64,000 nt of DNA from Stentor roeselii (lineage: Eukaryota; Ciliophora; Heterotrichea; Heterotrichida; Stentoridae), in contig RSEH01000070.1 in assembly GCA_006503475.1 (NCBI GenBank), positions 1 to 64,000 on the forward strand, written 5' to 3'. This document shows, piece after piece, positions 39,552-48,943 of the stretch. Both the position numbers and the translations under genes were made by a program. Position 1 is the first letter of the stretch; each line of letters starts with the position of its first letter. The notes under the pieces were generated by a model, which made no database searches, was not told the DNA's origin, and worked only from the letters and a program-made list of their open reading frames with translations.

Positions 39552-40054
39552 TTTTATTTTAATGAGGTATGGTCAGTTGTTAGCTGGAGGAGAAAATGGA
39601 TGTTGGATGAAGGGTGTTGTTTTTAAATCATTGCTTTGGAAACTTCTTTATTGGGTGGGAAATTTGATGGGGTTTTAATGTATTGATTTTAAGAAGTGGA
39701 AAAAGGGTTTGGGGAGTTAATATTGCTTTTTTTTAAGACTTGGGATTAGGGTGGATTTATAGATGGGAAAATCAGTTTTTATTGTACTTTAAGTGAGTTT
39801 TAAGTGAAAATCATTAATAAAAGTTTACCCTGTATTAAAGTATGAAACATTATTAACTTATCATAATTTTTCCAATAATACTTCAATTTATTCATTTTCT
39901 TACAAGATATACTCTTGAATAACCCGCTAGAACTTTTGAAAGGATCTGATTAAAATTTCATAATCAGATCATTTTGTTTAAAGAACTAAATGAGATTTAA
40001 TATTCAATCTTTTGTCTGCAGATATCAGCTTGCATCAAAAATATTCATCACAAT
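39552..40054. promoter_or_regulatory. Divergent promoter region between MAP3K-type kinase and coiled-coil gene
   Basis: 503 bases. The first 230 or so are G/T-rich on the plus strand, so C/A-rich in the direction of the minus-strand kinase. The rest is AT-rich and holds a perfect inverted repeat (39943-39970). Confidence 0.45.
39943..39970. repeat. Perfect 9-bp inverted repeat
   Basis: GATCTGATT at 39943-39951 and its reverse complement AATCAGATC at 39962-39970 flank a 10-base spacer. It sits 85 bases before the coiled-coil gene start, so it could be a dimer-binding site or an RNA hairpin if transcribed. Confidence 0.6.
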
Positions 40055-41005
40055 ATGAGCAATTCCATAATGTATTCAAATGAATTGATTTCTAAATCAC
40101 AGTGTGAAAACGAACAAAAAGACTTGTCCAACTCTTTTATGCCAGACATATCACTAACCCAAAAGCTAGAATCATATGAACAGACTATTGATCAGTTGCG
40201 CCATGAAATATCAAGGCTCTCTTCTAAAAATAAACTAGATAGTGCCCCGATTGAGAACTTTTCGTATAAATACTACTCACTTTCGACAGAACTATCTAAA
40301 TGTCTCCAGTCATCAGGTTACGAGCTTTCCAAATTCACTTCAAGTTACGACCAAGCAATAAAATCCTTAAAGACCTTTGGTTCAGGTTTTTCATCAATCC
40401 TTTCAAAAATGCGTTCAAATTTATCATCATCAAGCAAATCTCTATTAAACTTCATGCATTCAATCCTGGACGAGCTTCAAGACCTCCGAGCCCAATTGAC
40501 GATAATGCAAAACTACCTGGCTGTCCTTGAGTTCAACGAAGCAAGTTTAAGAGAATCTCTCAGCAAACTCGAAAAAAGAAATTTAGTAACAAGGTCGGTG
40601 AGTGTAAGTCGAATGGAGCAGTTATCAAGAAGCGAAAGCTTTAAAAGTGACTTTGTTTTCGACTTCGCTCCAAAGATCGTGAATGAAGACATTCGCGATA
40701 AGATTAACAAACTCATTTTAAGGAACTGCAAAATGAAGAACTTGAAAAATCGAGCGGAAATTGATAAGGAAAGACTTTTGTTGCAACTCAAACAGGCTAA
40801 GGAACAAATTGCTATTAGTGAAGAAGAAGCGGCTAATAGGGAATTGGCTTTGGAAATCAGATGTCAGAATATGGCTGAAATTTTGCAGAGGTTGAAGGAT
40901 ATTCCTAGTTTTAAACAGATTGTATTAGGGATTGAAGCTGAAGTTCAGAGGTCGAAGAAAATTCATTCGAGGACGAAGTCGGGTATTGTTATGTATAATG
41001 AATAG
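40055..41005 (+). CDS. Coiled-coil protein of unknown function
   Basis: 316 residues: Ser-rich N-terminus, helical segments about 30-60 and 120-180, and a long coiled coil about 205-290 (DKINKLILRNCKMKNLKNRA onward). No known domain. It lies 11 nt before the ankyrin-kinase gene, in the same direction. Confidence 0.65.
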   Translation: MSNSIMYSNELISKSQCENEQKDLSNSFMPDISLTQKLESYEQTIDQLRHEISRLSSKNKLDSAPIENFSYKYYSLSTELSKCLQSSGYELSKFTSSYDQAIKSLKTFGSGFSSILSKMRSNLSSSSKSLLNFMHSILDELQDLRAQLTIMQNYLAVLEFNEASLRESLSKLEKRNLVTRSVSVSRMEQLSRSESFKSDFVFDFAPKIVNEDIRDKINKLILRNCKMKNLKNRAEIDKERLLLQLKQAKEQIAISEEEAANRELALEIRCQNMAEILQRLKDIPSFKQIVLGIEAEVQRSKKIHSRTKSGIVMYNE

Positions 41006-41016
41006 AGAGATAATAT

Positions 41017-43020
41017 ATGTATGTTAAAGTCTTTTTCAAGTCATTGTACTACAACAATGACAATGAAATAAAAGTTCTCAACAGTTCCCTAATCCAAGAA
41101 TGCAAAACTCTAATCTCAGACATTTTTCAAATCTCCACATCCTTCTTCCGACTTCATTCATATATCAATTCAATCGAAGTAATCCTAAGCGATTCCTTTC
41201 CAGTGAATTTTTACTTTCCAGACGAAGAATTTTTAATTCTAACAATTCAAGAAATAAACATCGAGAAAAGTTTAAAATTCAATGACTTGCTTCAATCAAT
41301 AAAGTCAAACAACGTCAACAACTTCCAATCCTGCCTGATTTCAATTGAAGATCCCCTGAAAATTTCCCTTCCAGGTCAAAACAAGCACCTGACCCTAGCT
41401 CACTTTGCAGTGATCGAATCAGCAGAACTAGTTCTAGAAAAGCTTCTTTCATTGCACCCAGAATTATTAAACCAAGAAAGCTCAGACGGGTTGACTCCTT
41501 TGATGTTGGCATGTTCATGTGGAAGTCTTTGTTCAGTCAAAGTTTTATTTAAATTTAAACTGCTTAATAAGGACCAGACTTCTCGAAAAGGAAGCGCTCT
41601 TCATTTTGCGGTTAAATCAGAGCAAGTGAAAATTGTTGAATATCTTTGTCTTAATGGATGTTCTACTCTAGTAAAAGACGCTGCCGGCAAGACACCTATT
41701 GAGTATACAAGTCATGTTTCTATCTTGGAATCTTTAAGCAAAAGTCAAGGGTTATTTGAAATCTTTAATCAAATAAAAAAAAAGGATCCGATTTTTGCGA
41801 TTAAGTTTTTTTTACTGTCGTCGGGACTTTTCAGTGATGATGAAGTCCTGTTGGTTATTAATAAACAGCAAATGGTTATTGAAGAATACAGTAATGATCA
41901 AGACTATCTTCATAAAAAACCACCCAAGCTCACTTTTGACCTTTCTCAAGACTTCCTCGTTGAGAAGTACTTAGAAGGTAAAAAAAAGAATAGATACTTC
42001 TTCAAATTTGCCCAAGGCAAGATAATGCGAATTTATTATTCAAAATTCTCAGAACTCAGGGACCTTTTTCTTGAAAAACTACTTGAATATCATAAATCTT
42101 TAGAATTCAATCCATGTCGGCCAGATCTCTTTGAAGTCTCTGATAACAACCATCTGATTACTGCTAAGTCCTTAGATGATCAGCTACAACCTGAAGATTT
42201 CAACAGAATCTGTGAAATCGGTGAAGGAAGTTTTGGAAAAGTCTACAAAGTTACTCAAAAATCCACTAATGAGGTCTACGCTATGAAATGCTTATCTAAA
42301 GCTTATCTTATTCGCCATAAAATGCTGGAATATGCAGAAAGAGAAATTGAAATCATGAAAAACCTTGACCATCCTTTTATTTTAAAGATGGTTCTCTCGA
42401 TTTCCTTAGAGAGTCGGTTTTACTTGGTACTTGAGTTCTGTGAAAATGGGGATTTAGAAGATATCATGAGGCATTGCAGTCTTAGTGATATTGAATCTAA
42501 GTTCATTCTGGCTGAAGTGATATTAGGACTTGAGTATCTCCACAGCCAGCACATCATTTATAGAGACTTGAAGCTGGAAAATATACTGATTGACAGTGAA
42601 GGTCACGTAAGGCTAGCTGACTTTGGACTTTCACGAAAAGTTGAAAATGAGGGAAATGTAGCTTCAACATTAGTAGGGTCTCCAGCTTACATGTCCCCTG
42701 AGATCCTGAAAAGAAAAGAGGTTTCATTTGCTTCAGATATTTATTCTTATGGAGTTGTGATGCACCAGCTGCTTACAGGGGAACTTCCATTTGAAAACCT
42801 TCATGTTGACAAAGTCTTCAAGTATATAAAGTCAGCCAGGTACACTTTTAGCAAGAAACTTAAAAAAGAAGACCTGAACCTTATTAAAAGACTCATGAGT
42901 TACGACCCTGATGAAAGGCCAAATATTGGCCAGGTAAAGAATCACAACTTTTTTAAAGGGATTAACTGGGACACCATGCTATTGAAGCAATACAAACCTC
43001 CAAAGATTGTTTTCAAATAA
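41017..43020 (+). CDS. Ankyrin-repeat AGC-type protein kinase
   Basis: 667 residues. An N-terminal domain (1-95) of unknown type precedes ankyrin repeats (about 122-240: DGLTPLMLACSCGSL, GSALHFAVKSEQVKIVEYL). A linker with a PH-like stretch (about 305-360: KKNRYFFKFAQGKIMRIYY) leads to a kinase domain (about 392-650) with GEGSFGKV, YAMKCL, YRDLKLENIL, ADFGLSR and STLVGSPAYMSPE. The C-terminal KPPKIVFK recalls the AGC tail. All catalytic residues are present. The ankyrin block may bring the kinase to a partner; kinases with ankyrin repeats at the N-terminus are seen in protists. Confidence 0.82.
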   Translation: MYVKVFFKSLYYNNDNEIKVLNSSLIQECKTLISDIFQISTSFFRLHSYINSIEVILSDSFPVNFYFPDEEFLILTIQEINIEKSLKFNDLLQSIKSNNVNNFQSCLISIEDPLKISLPGQNKHLTLAHFAVIESAELVLEKLLSLHPELLNQESSDGLTPLMLACSCGSLCSVKVLFKFKLLNKDQTSRKGSALHFAVKSEQVKIVEYLCLNGCSTLVKDAAGKTPIEYTSHVSILESLSKSQGLFEIFNQIKKKDPIFAIKFFLLSSGLFSDDEVLLVINKQQMVIEEYSNDQDYLHKKPPKLTFDLSQDFLVEKYLEGKKKNRYFFKFAQGKIMRIYYSKFSELRDLFLEKLLEYHKSLEFNPCRPDLFEVSDNNHLITAKSLDDQLQPEDFNRICEIGEGSFGKVYKVTQKSTNEVYAMKCLSKAYLIRHKMLEYAEREIEIMKNLDHPFILKMVLSISLESRFYLVLEFCENGDLEDIMRHCSLSDIESKFILAEVILGLEYLHSQHIIYRDLKLENILIDSEGHVRLADFGLSRKVENEGNVASTLVGSPAYMSPEILKRKEVSFASDIYSYGVVMHQLLTGELPFENLHVDKVFKYIKSARYTFSKKLKKEDLNLIKRLMSYDPDERPNIGQVKNHNFFKGINWDTMLLKQYKPPKIVFK

Positions 43021-43049
43021 CACTAGTCAATAATTCTAATAATTTAGAA

Positions 43050-44576
43050 ATGACTGAACATTACTTCAAAAATCAACTACAGAAACTGAATTGTCCTAAA
43101 GATATCCTCAAAGCTATCAAAAGACAACTCTATTCTTCAACTGAAAAAATAGCAAAACTCTACAAATCCAAGTTTAAAATACCGAAAACACGCCCAGACT
43201 TCTCAGATGTCATCTCAACAATAATAAAAAAACTAGATTCTGCTGACATCGAGCTGAACATTCGGCTAGAAAAGTTAAAAGAAGCTAAAAAATACAAAAA
43301 GCATCTTGAGGCCAAGCTTCAGTTCCTCACTTCTTCAATTGAAGACCTGACTCACCAAGAAGAGACAGAAAGGTCTAAATTCGACTTAAGAGACAGCCAA
43401 GTCCGTCACGATTTCTTCGAAAAAGAAAAGCTAAAATCAAAAACCCCTAAAAAAAAACTAAAAAAATACCTCAAAGACCACAAAATCCAATCAGAAAAAA
43501 TCCAAAAACGTTTAACAGACCTCGAACAAGAGATCCAATCAGAAAAATCAAAAGAACTCCACCTTGCAGCGAAAAAACAAGAAGAAAAGAGAAAGCTTTA
43601 CCAAGACTACCTTCAAAAACTCCAAGAAAAGTCATCAACCCGTAAAAAAGAACTAAAACTTCAAGAGACTTACCTTTTTTCTTCAAAAGTTCCAAAACCC
43701 AAGCCTCTTTTCATCCAGTTGTCAGAAAGATTCATGACGCACGTGGAGATGCCTGAGCTTGAAAAGCGTAAACAACAACTAAGTGAAAAAAGACTTGCCT
43801 GTTCATACAGCTCTAAAAATATTCAAGACCACGGGAAGTGGTATTCAGACTTTAAGAAAGAATCAATTCTTAAAAGAAGAAAAGAACAGGAAAATCACTC
43901 AGTTGATAGAAAGTTTCAAGTTTCTGAACAAAACCTTTCAAGTTGGCAGGCGCGGATCATGGAAGAAGAAAAAGTTTTAAAAGAGGAAAAAATCAAGGAA
44001 CATAAGGATTTTTTAAATCGACTTGATAGAAAAGCTCAGTATTCAAGTCTTGTTAAACAACTTTACTCACCTTCTGTGGCAAGAAAGAGCATGGAAAGTA
44101 TCAAAGAACAGGGAAAAACTGAAAGGGTTTTCAGGGATTCAAAGGAAAAAGAAGAATGGAAGCCGCATAAGTTCAAACCTAATAAAATGATCCCTCCTCC
44201 TCTTGTAAGGAAGGACTTTGAAGTAATTGACTACTTGCAGGAGTTCAGAGTTAAAAAAAAAGAAGAAGAGGAAGAAAAGGAAAGAAAAGATGCTGAAAAA
44301 TTAATGAATGAACTCAAAGCTCAAATTTTTCTTACTTTCTCAGATCCTCACCTAAAAAAAGAAAAAACTGAAGATTCTCCAAAAATCGAAAAAAAAGAGA
44401 AACAGAAAAACCCGAAACAAGAAACTGAAAAACTAGATAAAGAAATCTTGAAAAAAGAATGGAAAATCAACTCAAGTTCTAAAGTAAACTTAAAACTATC
44501 CCAAGAAGTGAACAACCTGTATTTATCATCAATTCGTGCAAAGCTTTCATTTTTAGAGAATATTCAAAGTAATTAA
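43050..44576 (+). CDS. Coiled-coil protein, paralogue of the 7371-8831 gene
   Basis: 508 residues, Lys/Glu-rich coiled coil. It shares with the 7371 gene the boxes VEMPELEKRK, DHGKWY..FKKES, SSWQARI, WKPHKFKPNKMIPPP and the C-terminal SSIRAKLSFLEN, in the same order and at similar spacing. Outside these the two have diverged, so the duplication is old. Function unknown. Its stop codon overlaps the convergent stop of the next gene by three bases. Confidence 0.8.
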   Translation: MTEHYFKNQLQKLNCPKDILKAIKRQLYSSTEKIAKLYKSKFKIPKTRPDFSDVISTIIKKLDSADIELNIRLEKLKEAKKYKKHLEAKLQFLTSSIEDLTHQEETERSKFDLRDSQVRHDFFEKEKLKSKTPKKKLKKYLKDHKIQSEKIQKRLTDLEQEIQSEKSKELHLAAKKQEEKRKLYQDYLQKLQEKSSTRKKELKLQETYLFSSKVPKPKPLFIQLSERFMTHVEMPELEKRKQQLSEKRLACSYSSKNIQDHGKWYSDFKKESILKRRKEQENHSVDRKFQVSEQNLSSWQARIMEEEKVLKEEKIKEHKDFLNRLDRKAQYSSLVKQLYSPSVARKSMESIKEQGKTERVFRDSKEKEEWKPHKFKPNKMIPPPLVRKDFEVIDYLQEFRVKKKEEEEEKERKDAEKLMNELKAQIFLTFSDPHLKKEKTEDSPKIEKKEKQKNPKQETEKLDKEILKKEWKINSSSKVNLKLSQEVNNLYLSSIRAKLSFLENIQSN

Positions 44577-45211
44577 AGAATTTCTTGTGGGTCTTCACTG
44601 TTGATATACTTATAAATTTTACCTGAAACCACTTTTCCGACTTTAACTGAACCAGTGGGAATGTCTTTCAACATCATTCCTCGAGTTTCTTCAGGCAGCC
44701 TGTTGTAAGCCAACAAAAGCTGAGTGAAACTCGGGTATTCCTTAATAATAGCCTGGGCCTTAGCAATAGAAACTCCAGGAATACATGTCAAGAACTTAAT
44801 CCAAAGTTGATTTTCCTTAAAAGTCTCTTCCTTTCTCTGCATCATGACAACATCTTCCTCATCTCTCACCCCAATTATCTCCTGATCAAAGCAATGAAGA
44901 ACTTCTTTAAACTCTTCAAAGCTCGTCAATTCAAAGTAGTCAATTCCATATTTATGTAAAAAAACAGGCAAGTCTTTGAAGTTTCCTTTCGACTTGATGA
45001 AAATGAGGACTTTTTTCCCGTCATTTGATTTTAAATAGTTCTGCAGGTCTAAAGACGGCAAGACTTCAAATAAAAAATGAATGATTTCGCCTGTTTGACT
45101 ATGAACCTGCAACACATGAACAGGGGAAGGAACAAGTTGAACCTCTTCTGAAATATCCAAATGGTTCAAAAGCTCTGAAAGGTTTTCAGATAAAAAGAAC
45201 CTGCTTCTCAT
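44573..45211 (-). CDS. XPF-family pseudonuclease, EME1-like or FAAP24-like
   Basis: 212 residues. The C-terminal 80 residues form a tandem helix-hairpin-helix domain: LTCIPGVSIAKAQAIIKEYP (about 137-156), then LLLAYN and MLKDIP...SGKIYKYI, like the MUS81/EME1 group. The N-terminal part has an XPF-nuclease-like strand order (KKVLIFIKSKG, then IDYFELTSFEEF) but no ERK-x-x-x-D catalytic motif, so it should be a non-catalytic partner. EME1/Mms4, the partner of MUS81 in resolving branched DNA, fits the tail best; FAAP24, which has the same length and also lacks catalysis, is the alternative. Confidence 0.6.
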   Translation of the reverse strand: MRSRFFLSENLSELLNHLDISEEVQLVPSPVHVLQVHSQTGEIIHFLFEVLPSLDLQNYLKSNDGKKVLIFIKSKGNFKDLPVFLHKYGIDYFELTSFEEFKEVLHCFDQEIIGVRDEEDVVMMQRKEETFKENQLWIKFLTCIPGVSIAKAQAIIKEYPSFTQLLLAYNRLPEETRGMMLKDIPTGSVKVGKVVSGKIYKYINSEDPQEIL

Positions 45212-45243
45212 TTATATCCAGATCCCCCTCTTCACCTTATATA
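45212..45243. promoter_or_regulatory. 32-bp bidirectional promoter gap
   Basis: Shortest divergent gap in the window. GATATAAATG and CTTATATAATG meet it from both sides, so a TATA-like element abuts each start codon. Confidence 0.45.
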
Positions 45244-46857
45244 ATGGAAAAAACCCCAAATGGCGGTAACCCTTTAAACGAAGATACCTCAGCCTACAGA
45301 AGCTACAGACGCAGACAAAACCAAAGAACGACTAAAATCATCATGAAAAACACAGACGCTTTTGAAAGCTTCGCAGGAGCCGTTGAAAAAGTGACAAACA
45401 ACAAAGTAAACAAAATAAACGCTTTTGAAAATCGAATTATTGACTTAATCGATTTAATCTTCACTGATTTCGAAAGCAATTCTTCAGTTGAGTCTCTTTG
45501 GCAGAAATACTCTCAAGGCATTGAAGCTTGTGGAAAAATCTACGGCTTTTGTGTTGACTCCATCCACAGCGACACCCTCAGCATCCTTCAAGGACTCAAC
45601 CGAGCTGGCGGGCAGCAAGAACTGGAAGAAGAACAGAAACAAGACAAAAAGAAAAAGAAAAAAATCATGGGCGGGGTGAAATCATTAGTCGAGAACCCGG
45701 AAGAAATCACTACCAGCAAATTTGAAAGATATGAAGAATTTGATGCTTACTTTAAAACTATTTCTTCAAAATTCGATGCAGGGAACTTTAGAAGTCTTTT
45801 AATCAACAATATCAGTGCAAGTAATCAACTTGACCTTGCTTTCGCAAGTGACCTTCCTGGAGTTGAAGATGTGGAACCCACTGATGCAAAAATCACTTAT
45901 CCACCTATTGTTTTAACTGAAAACATTCCTGATATTTCAGAGGTTTTTGGAAAATTTAAAGATTTACCTGATATTTCTCTGAATTTTATCGAAAATTTCA
46001 AATCTGCTGAAAAAAATCTGGATTTTGAAAGAAATTCTGAGTCTGAAGAGACTGGATTTCAAGAATCTGCTGATGAAATCGAGTTTAGCTTTAATGAACA
46101 GCCTAGTGGGTTTAATGAAAGTTTTGTTGATCCGGCTTCTGAGGACTTAGCAGCGAGGATTAGTCAAATTTCTCAGATTGATGATTACAAGTTTTTTAAT
46201 AAGGCTTGCTCTTGGGCTGGCTTTGATTATGCAAAAGGAATCGTTTGTGCAAGCTCGAAAATTACGGAAAAGAAGCCAAAAGCTCGAAAGGAGAAGAAAG
46301 AAGATAATTTTCAGCTTGATCCTGATTTTCAGTTTGATTTGAATACTTTTTTTCCTAATAATAAAGTTGCTAAGAATGAAAGAAGCAATAATAAAACGGA
46401 AAGTCTTGTCAAGTTACCTCAGGACTTTGGATTCACACTTAAGAGGTTTACTAGACTATTTACTAGACCTAAAATGTTTGTTAAAAGTATCAAAAGTGAT
46501 GATAATCGAATTAAACATGCTGTTGTTGAAGGGAACTTTGATAGTAGTGATGATAATCTTGAAATTGATGCTTTGGATGAACTGCAGAAACCGGAATTTG
46601 GAAGTGATGTCAAGTTTTCTGTCAAGTCTAAACAAGTTGACATAAAATTGTTAAAAGAAACCATGAAAGATCGTATCAACGGTACCAAAAGCTTTTTAAC
46701 TATTCTAGATGAAATTCCTGTATCAATTCCAAAGAGCGAGCTAGACCAATTATCCATCCATTCCTGTTTCATAACAATCCTTCATCTAGCAAACGAGAAC
46801 AACTTAGAACTAGTAAAAACCGGTCCATGCGATTTCAGCATATCTAAGTTTAAATAA
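45244..46857 (+). CDS. NCAPH: Condensin kleisin subunit CAP-H/Barren
   Basis: Kleisin that bridges the SMC2-SMC4 heads of condensin I. The 537-residue protein carries the Barren signatures: IYGFCVDSIHSDTLSILQGLNRAG (aligned blocks about 98-119), FDAYFKTISSKFDAGNFRSLLINN (about 168-190), and a C-terminal winged-helix-like block VDIKLLKETMKDRING to FITILHLANENNLEL. It is shorter than human CAP-H (741 residues) mainly in the linkers. An acidic Ser-rich middle is a likely regulatory region. In ciliates condensin acts in both mitotic micronuclear and amitotic macronuclear division; which this copy serves cannot be told here. Confidence 0.88.
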   Translation: MEKTPNGGNPLNEDTSAYRSYRRRQNQRTTKIIMKNTDAFESFAGAVEKVTNNKVNKINAFENRIIDLIDLIFTDFESNSSVESLWQKYSQGIEACGKIYGFCVDSIHSDTLSILQGLNRAGGQQELEEEQKQDKKKKKKIMGGVKSLVENPEEITTSKFERYEEFDAYFKTISSKFDAGNFRSLLINNISASNQLDLAFASDLPGVEDVEPTDAKITYPPIVLTENIPDISEVFGKFKDLPDISLNFIENFKSAEKNLDFERNSESEETGFQESADEIEFSFNEQPSGFNESFVDPASEDLAARISQISQIDDYKFFNKACSWAGFDYAKGIVCASSKITEKKPKARKEKKEDNFQLDPDFQFDLNTFFPNNKVAKNERSNNKTESLVKLPQDFGFTLKRFTRLFTRPKMFVKSIKSDDNRIKHAVVEGNFDSSDDNLEIDALDELQKPEFGSDVKFSVKSKQVDIKLLKETMKDRINGTKSFLTILDEIPVSIPKSELDQLSIHSCFITILHLANENNLELVKTGPCDFSISKFK

Positions 46858-46933
46858 GGTAAATTGTAGCAGTTAAATCATTTCTCGAAACTTAATCCTA
46901 AATATTGAATCCTTTCAATCCATTCAGTTAATA

Positions 46934-47869
46934 ATGAGTTTAAATCATTACTGGGAAAAATACAAAAACCGAAACAAAAGCCAAGACTTAATTTACCCGT
47001 CAAATGAAAAGCCAGTCCCCAACTCAATCATTTACGACCACCTTTCTTCTCTCCAAGCCCAAATGAACCACCTCGAGACTAAAATTTTAGACCTTACCTG
47101 CAAGTTCAACAGTTTAAACCCTTCTGAAAACCCTTCACATCCTGACCCGGTCCTTCAAAAAGTAGAACGTCTTGAAAAAACACTTGAAATTAAATCAGAA
47201 CTTGAAACTCGCTTTAAAATTCAAAAAGAAGCTCAATCTTCTTATTCTGAATCACTTCGGTCAGAGGTTCTTAAAGAACTGATTCAGGTTGAGTCGAGAA
47301 TTTCGAAAACGATTTCAAATGAAGTAAGAGAATTGAACTTTCGTATTAAAGAAATCAACGAGGCGGTTAAAGATCAGGCTAAAGTAAAAACTCAAAATTT
47401 CACAAATGAAAATAAAGAAGATCGCGATTGGCAACGAAAAATTGAAAAAATCGTCGTCGCTTGTGCTGAAAAAGTGAAAAAAATTGATATTTCTGTGAAA
47501 GAAGGTCAAAATTTCGAGGTTTTCGAACAGATTCAGCAAGATTTGAAAAAATTCAAAGGATTTCAAATTAAGGTTAAAAGAAAAATGGAAGAATTTGAAG
47601 AACTTTCCAAGAAAATCTGCAGAAAAATGATTGAAAGTGAAATGAACAGTGTGACGGCATCACCAAGTTCGAAAAAGATGAAACTGGAGTCGAGTCTCAG
47701 CCTGACTCAAAAAAAGGAAAACGAGAAGGCAAGTAATCATTATTCAGGATTTTCCAGCGCTAAAAAAGTTCAAAACAAGAAAGACCGTCTTGAAACTCCA
47801 GTAAAAAAAGAAACAGGCAAAGGACTAAACCGATTAGAAAAATTGTATGAAGAGCTAAGTGAATTATAA
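46934..47869 (+). CDS. Coiled-coil protein of unknown function
   Basis: 311 residues. A short ordered N-terminus (MSLNHYWEKYKNRNKSQDL) precedes an almost continuous coiled coil (about 30-235) and a Lys/Ser-rich tail. No known motif. Starts in TTAATAATG context 76 nt after the condensin gene. Confidence 0.65.
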   Translation: MSLNHYWEKYKNRNKSQDLIYPSNEKPVPNSIIYDHLSSLQAQMNHLETKILDLTCKFNSLNPSENPSHPDPVLQKVERLEKTLEIKSELETRFKIQKEAQSSYSESLRSEVLKELIQVESRISKTISNEVRELNFRIKEINEAVKDQAKVKTQNFTNENKEDRDWQRKIEKIVVACAEKVKKIDISVKEGQNFEVFEQIQQDLKKFKGFQIKVKRKMEEFEELSKKICRKMIESEMNSVTASPSSKKMKLESSLSLTQKKENEKASNHYSGFSSAKKVQNKKDRLETPVKKETGKGLNRLEKLYEELSEL

Positions 47870-47923
47870 TAAACTTGTTATTATCTCTAATTAAATTACT
47901 TACACTCCAAAGCATACATTCAG

Positions 47924-48277
47924 TTAAGAGAGGCCGTCAATCAATTCATCAATACAACTTTTTCGATGTTCATCAAAGTCAAACCCACTCGTTTTCATCA
48001 GTTTTTCTTTAGTTTCACTTGAAAGGCTTTCAAAAGTTAAGTCCTAGTTAAGCTTTACTGAATCGATATTCATGCATTCAGGCATTTCTTTTATCTCTAA
48101 AAACACTTCAGGGGAAAAGTCACTTGGTTTTAAAACCTGTTTACATCCAGGACAATTAAAAATCTCTGCACTTTTGAAAGTGTTTTGAAAGCAGTTCTGA
48201 CATAAAACAAGACAGCAGGGCGAAAAATTGTTGAAACTCTTGAAAATTTCTTTGAAACAGCTGCTGCAGGTTTCCAT
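47924..48277 (-). CDS. Two-exon RING-like zinc protein
   Basis: 112 residues after splicing a 15-nt intron at 48044-48058. Exon 1 gives residues 1-74 with a Cys-rich RING-like domain (CSSC..FSPCCLVLCQNCF..NCPGCKQ, about 4-46). Exon 2, which starts DLTFESLS, runs to TAA at 47924-47926 and adds a short acidic helical tail (KEKLMKTSGFDFDEHRK). The RING lacks the usual central His (C at that place), reminiscent of MAT1 or HEI10/Zip3-type RINGs, but assignment is not possible. It starts 12 nt downstream of the next RING gene's stop. Confidence 0.72.
48044..48058 (-). other. 15-nt spliceosomal intron
   Basis: On the minus strand GTAAAGCTTAACTAG, phase 0. Its last three bases are the in-frame TAG that would otherwise end the RING-like protein; removal opens 38 more codons. 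Confidence 0.85.
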
Positions 48278-48289
48278 TTATTTACAATT

Positions 48290-48826
48290 TTAACTATTTT
48301 TCATCTCTTCATCACGCGAAAAAGGCTCTAAATGAACCAGACGTGTGCGATTTTTGCATAAAGGACACTCAAGATAATTTTTTAAAGTTTTTTCCCAGCA
48401 TTCTCGACAAAAAACATGTCCACATCGCGCTTTCATAGGTGAAGAGTACCGATTATAGCAGATTTTACATGTTTCTTCATCAGAGATCTCATTTTCAACT
48501 TCAGTTTTTTTAAAATTCTTTAAATTTTTGCCTTTTTTTAAGAGTTTTGATAGCTTTGACAGCTTTAAAAGGACTTCACTGTCTGAAAGGTCTGCCTCGT
48601 CTTGAATTTCGATTAACTTGCAGGTGTTGGTATGAAGGAATCTCTTATAAACACTTGAGTTTAAAACAGGGGTTTTCGAGTTATATGCATTTGTGAAAAG
48701 TATTGAAAAGTCTCCCTGAGCGGCTGTTAACAGTTTTAATGATTTTTTCAGTGATTGGAATGATTTTGGAATAGTTGTGAGGTAAAAAGTTTGTGAGTTG
48801 TAAGAAACTTCGACTGAATTTTCCAT
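48290..48826 (-). CDS. Small RING-finger E3 ligase candidate
   Basis: 178 residues. The N-terminal 85 residues form a mixed alpha/beta region that may be PB1- or ubiquitin-like (VEVSYNSQTFYLTTIP); a Lys-rich linker follows; the C-terminal C3HC4 RING (about 119-158: CKICYNRYSSPMKARCGHVFC..C then CPLCK) is canonical. Probably an active E3 of unknown target. Tandem with a second RING gene in the same direction, but the two RINGs are not close copies. Confidence 0.78.
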   Translation of the reverse strand: MENSVEVSYNSQTFYLTTIPKSFQSLKKSLKLLTAAQGDFSILFTNAYNSKTPVLNSSVYKRFLHTNTCKLIEIQDEADLSDSEVLLKLSKLSKLLKKGKNLKNFKKTEVENEISDEETCKICYNRYSSPMKARCGHVFCRECWEKTLKNYLECPLCKNRTRLVHLEPFSRDEEMKNS

Positions 48827-48943
48827 TTATAAGAGAAAGGAGAAAGTTTGATGTTTTAAGAATATCTCTGGAAGTCCTTGAAAAAGTAAGAAATTAGAGA
48901 ATTTTCTTTATAACAATCATTATTCAATATTAAAATACAAACC

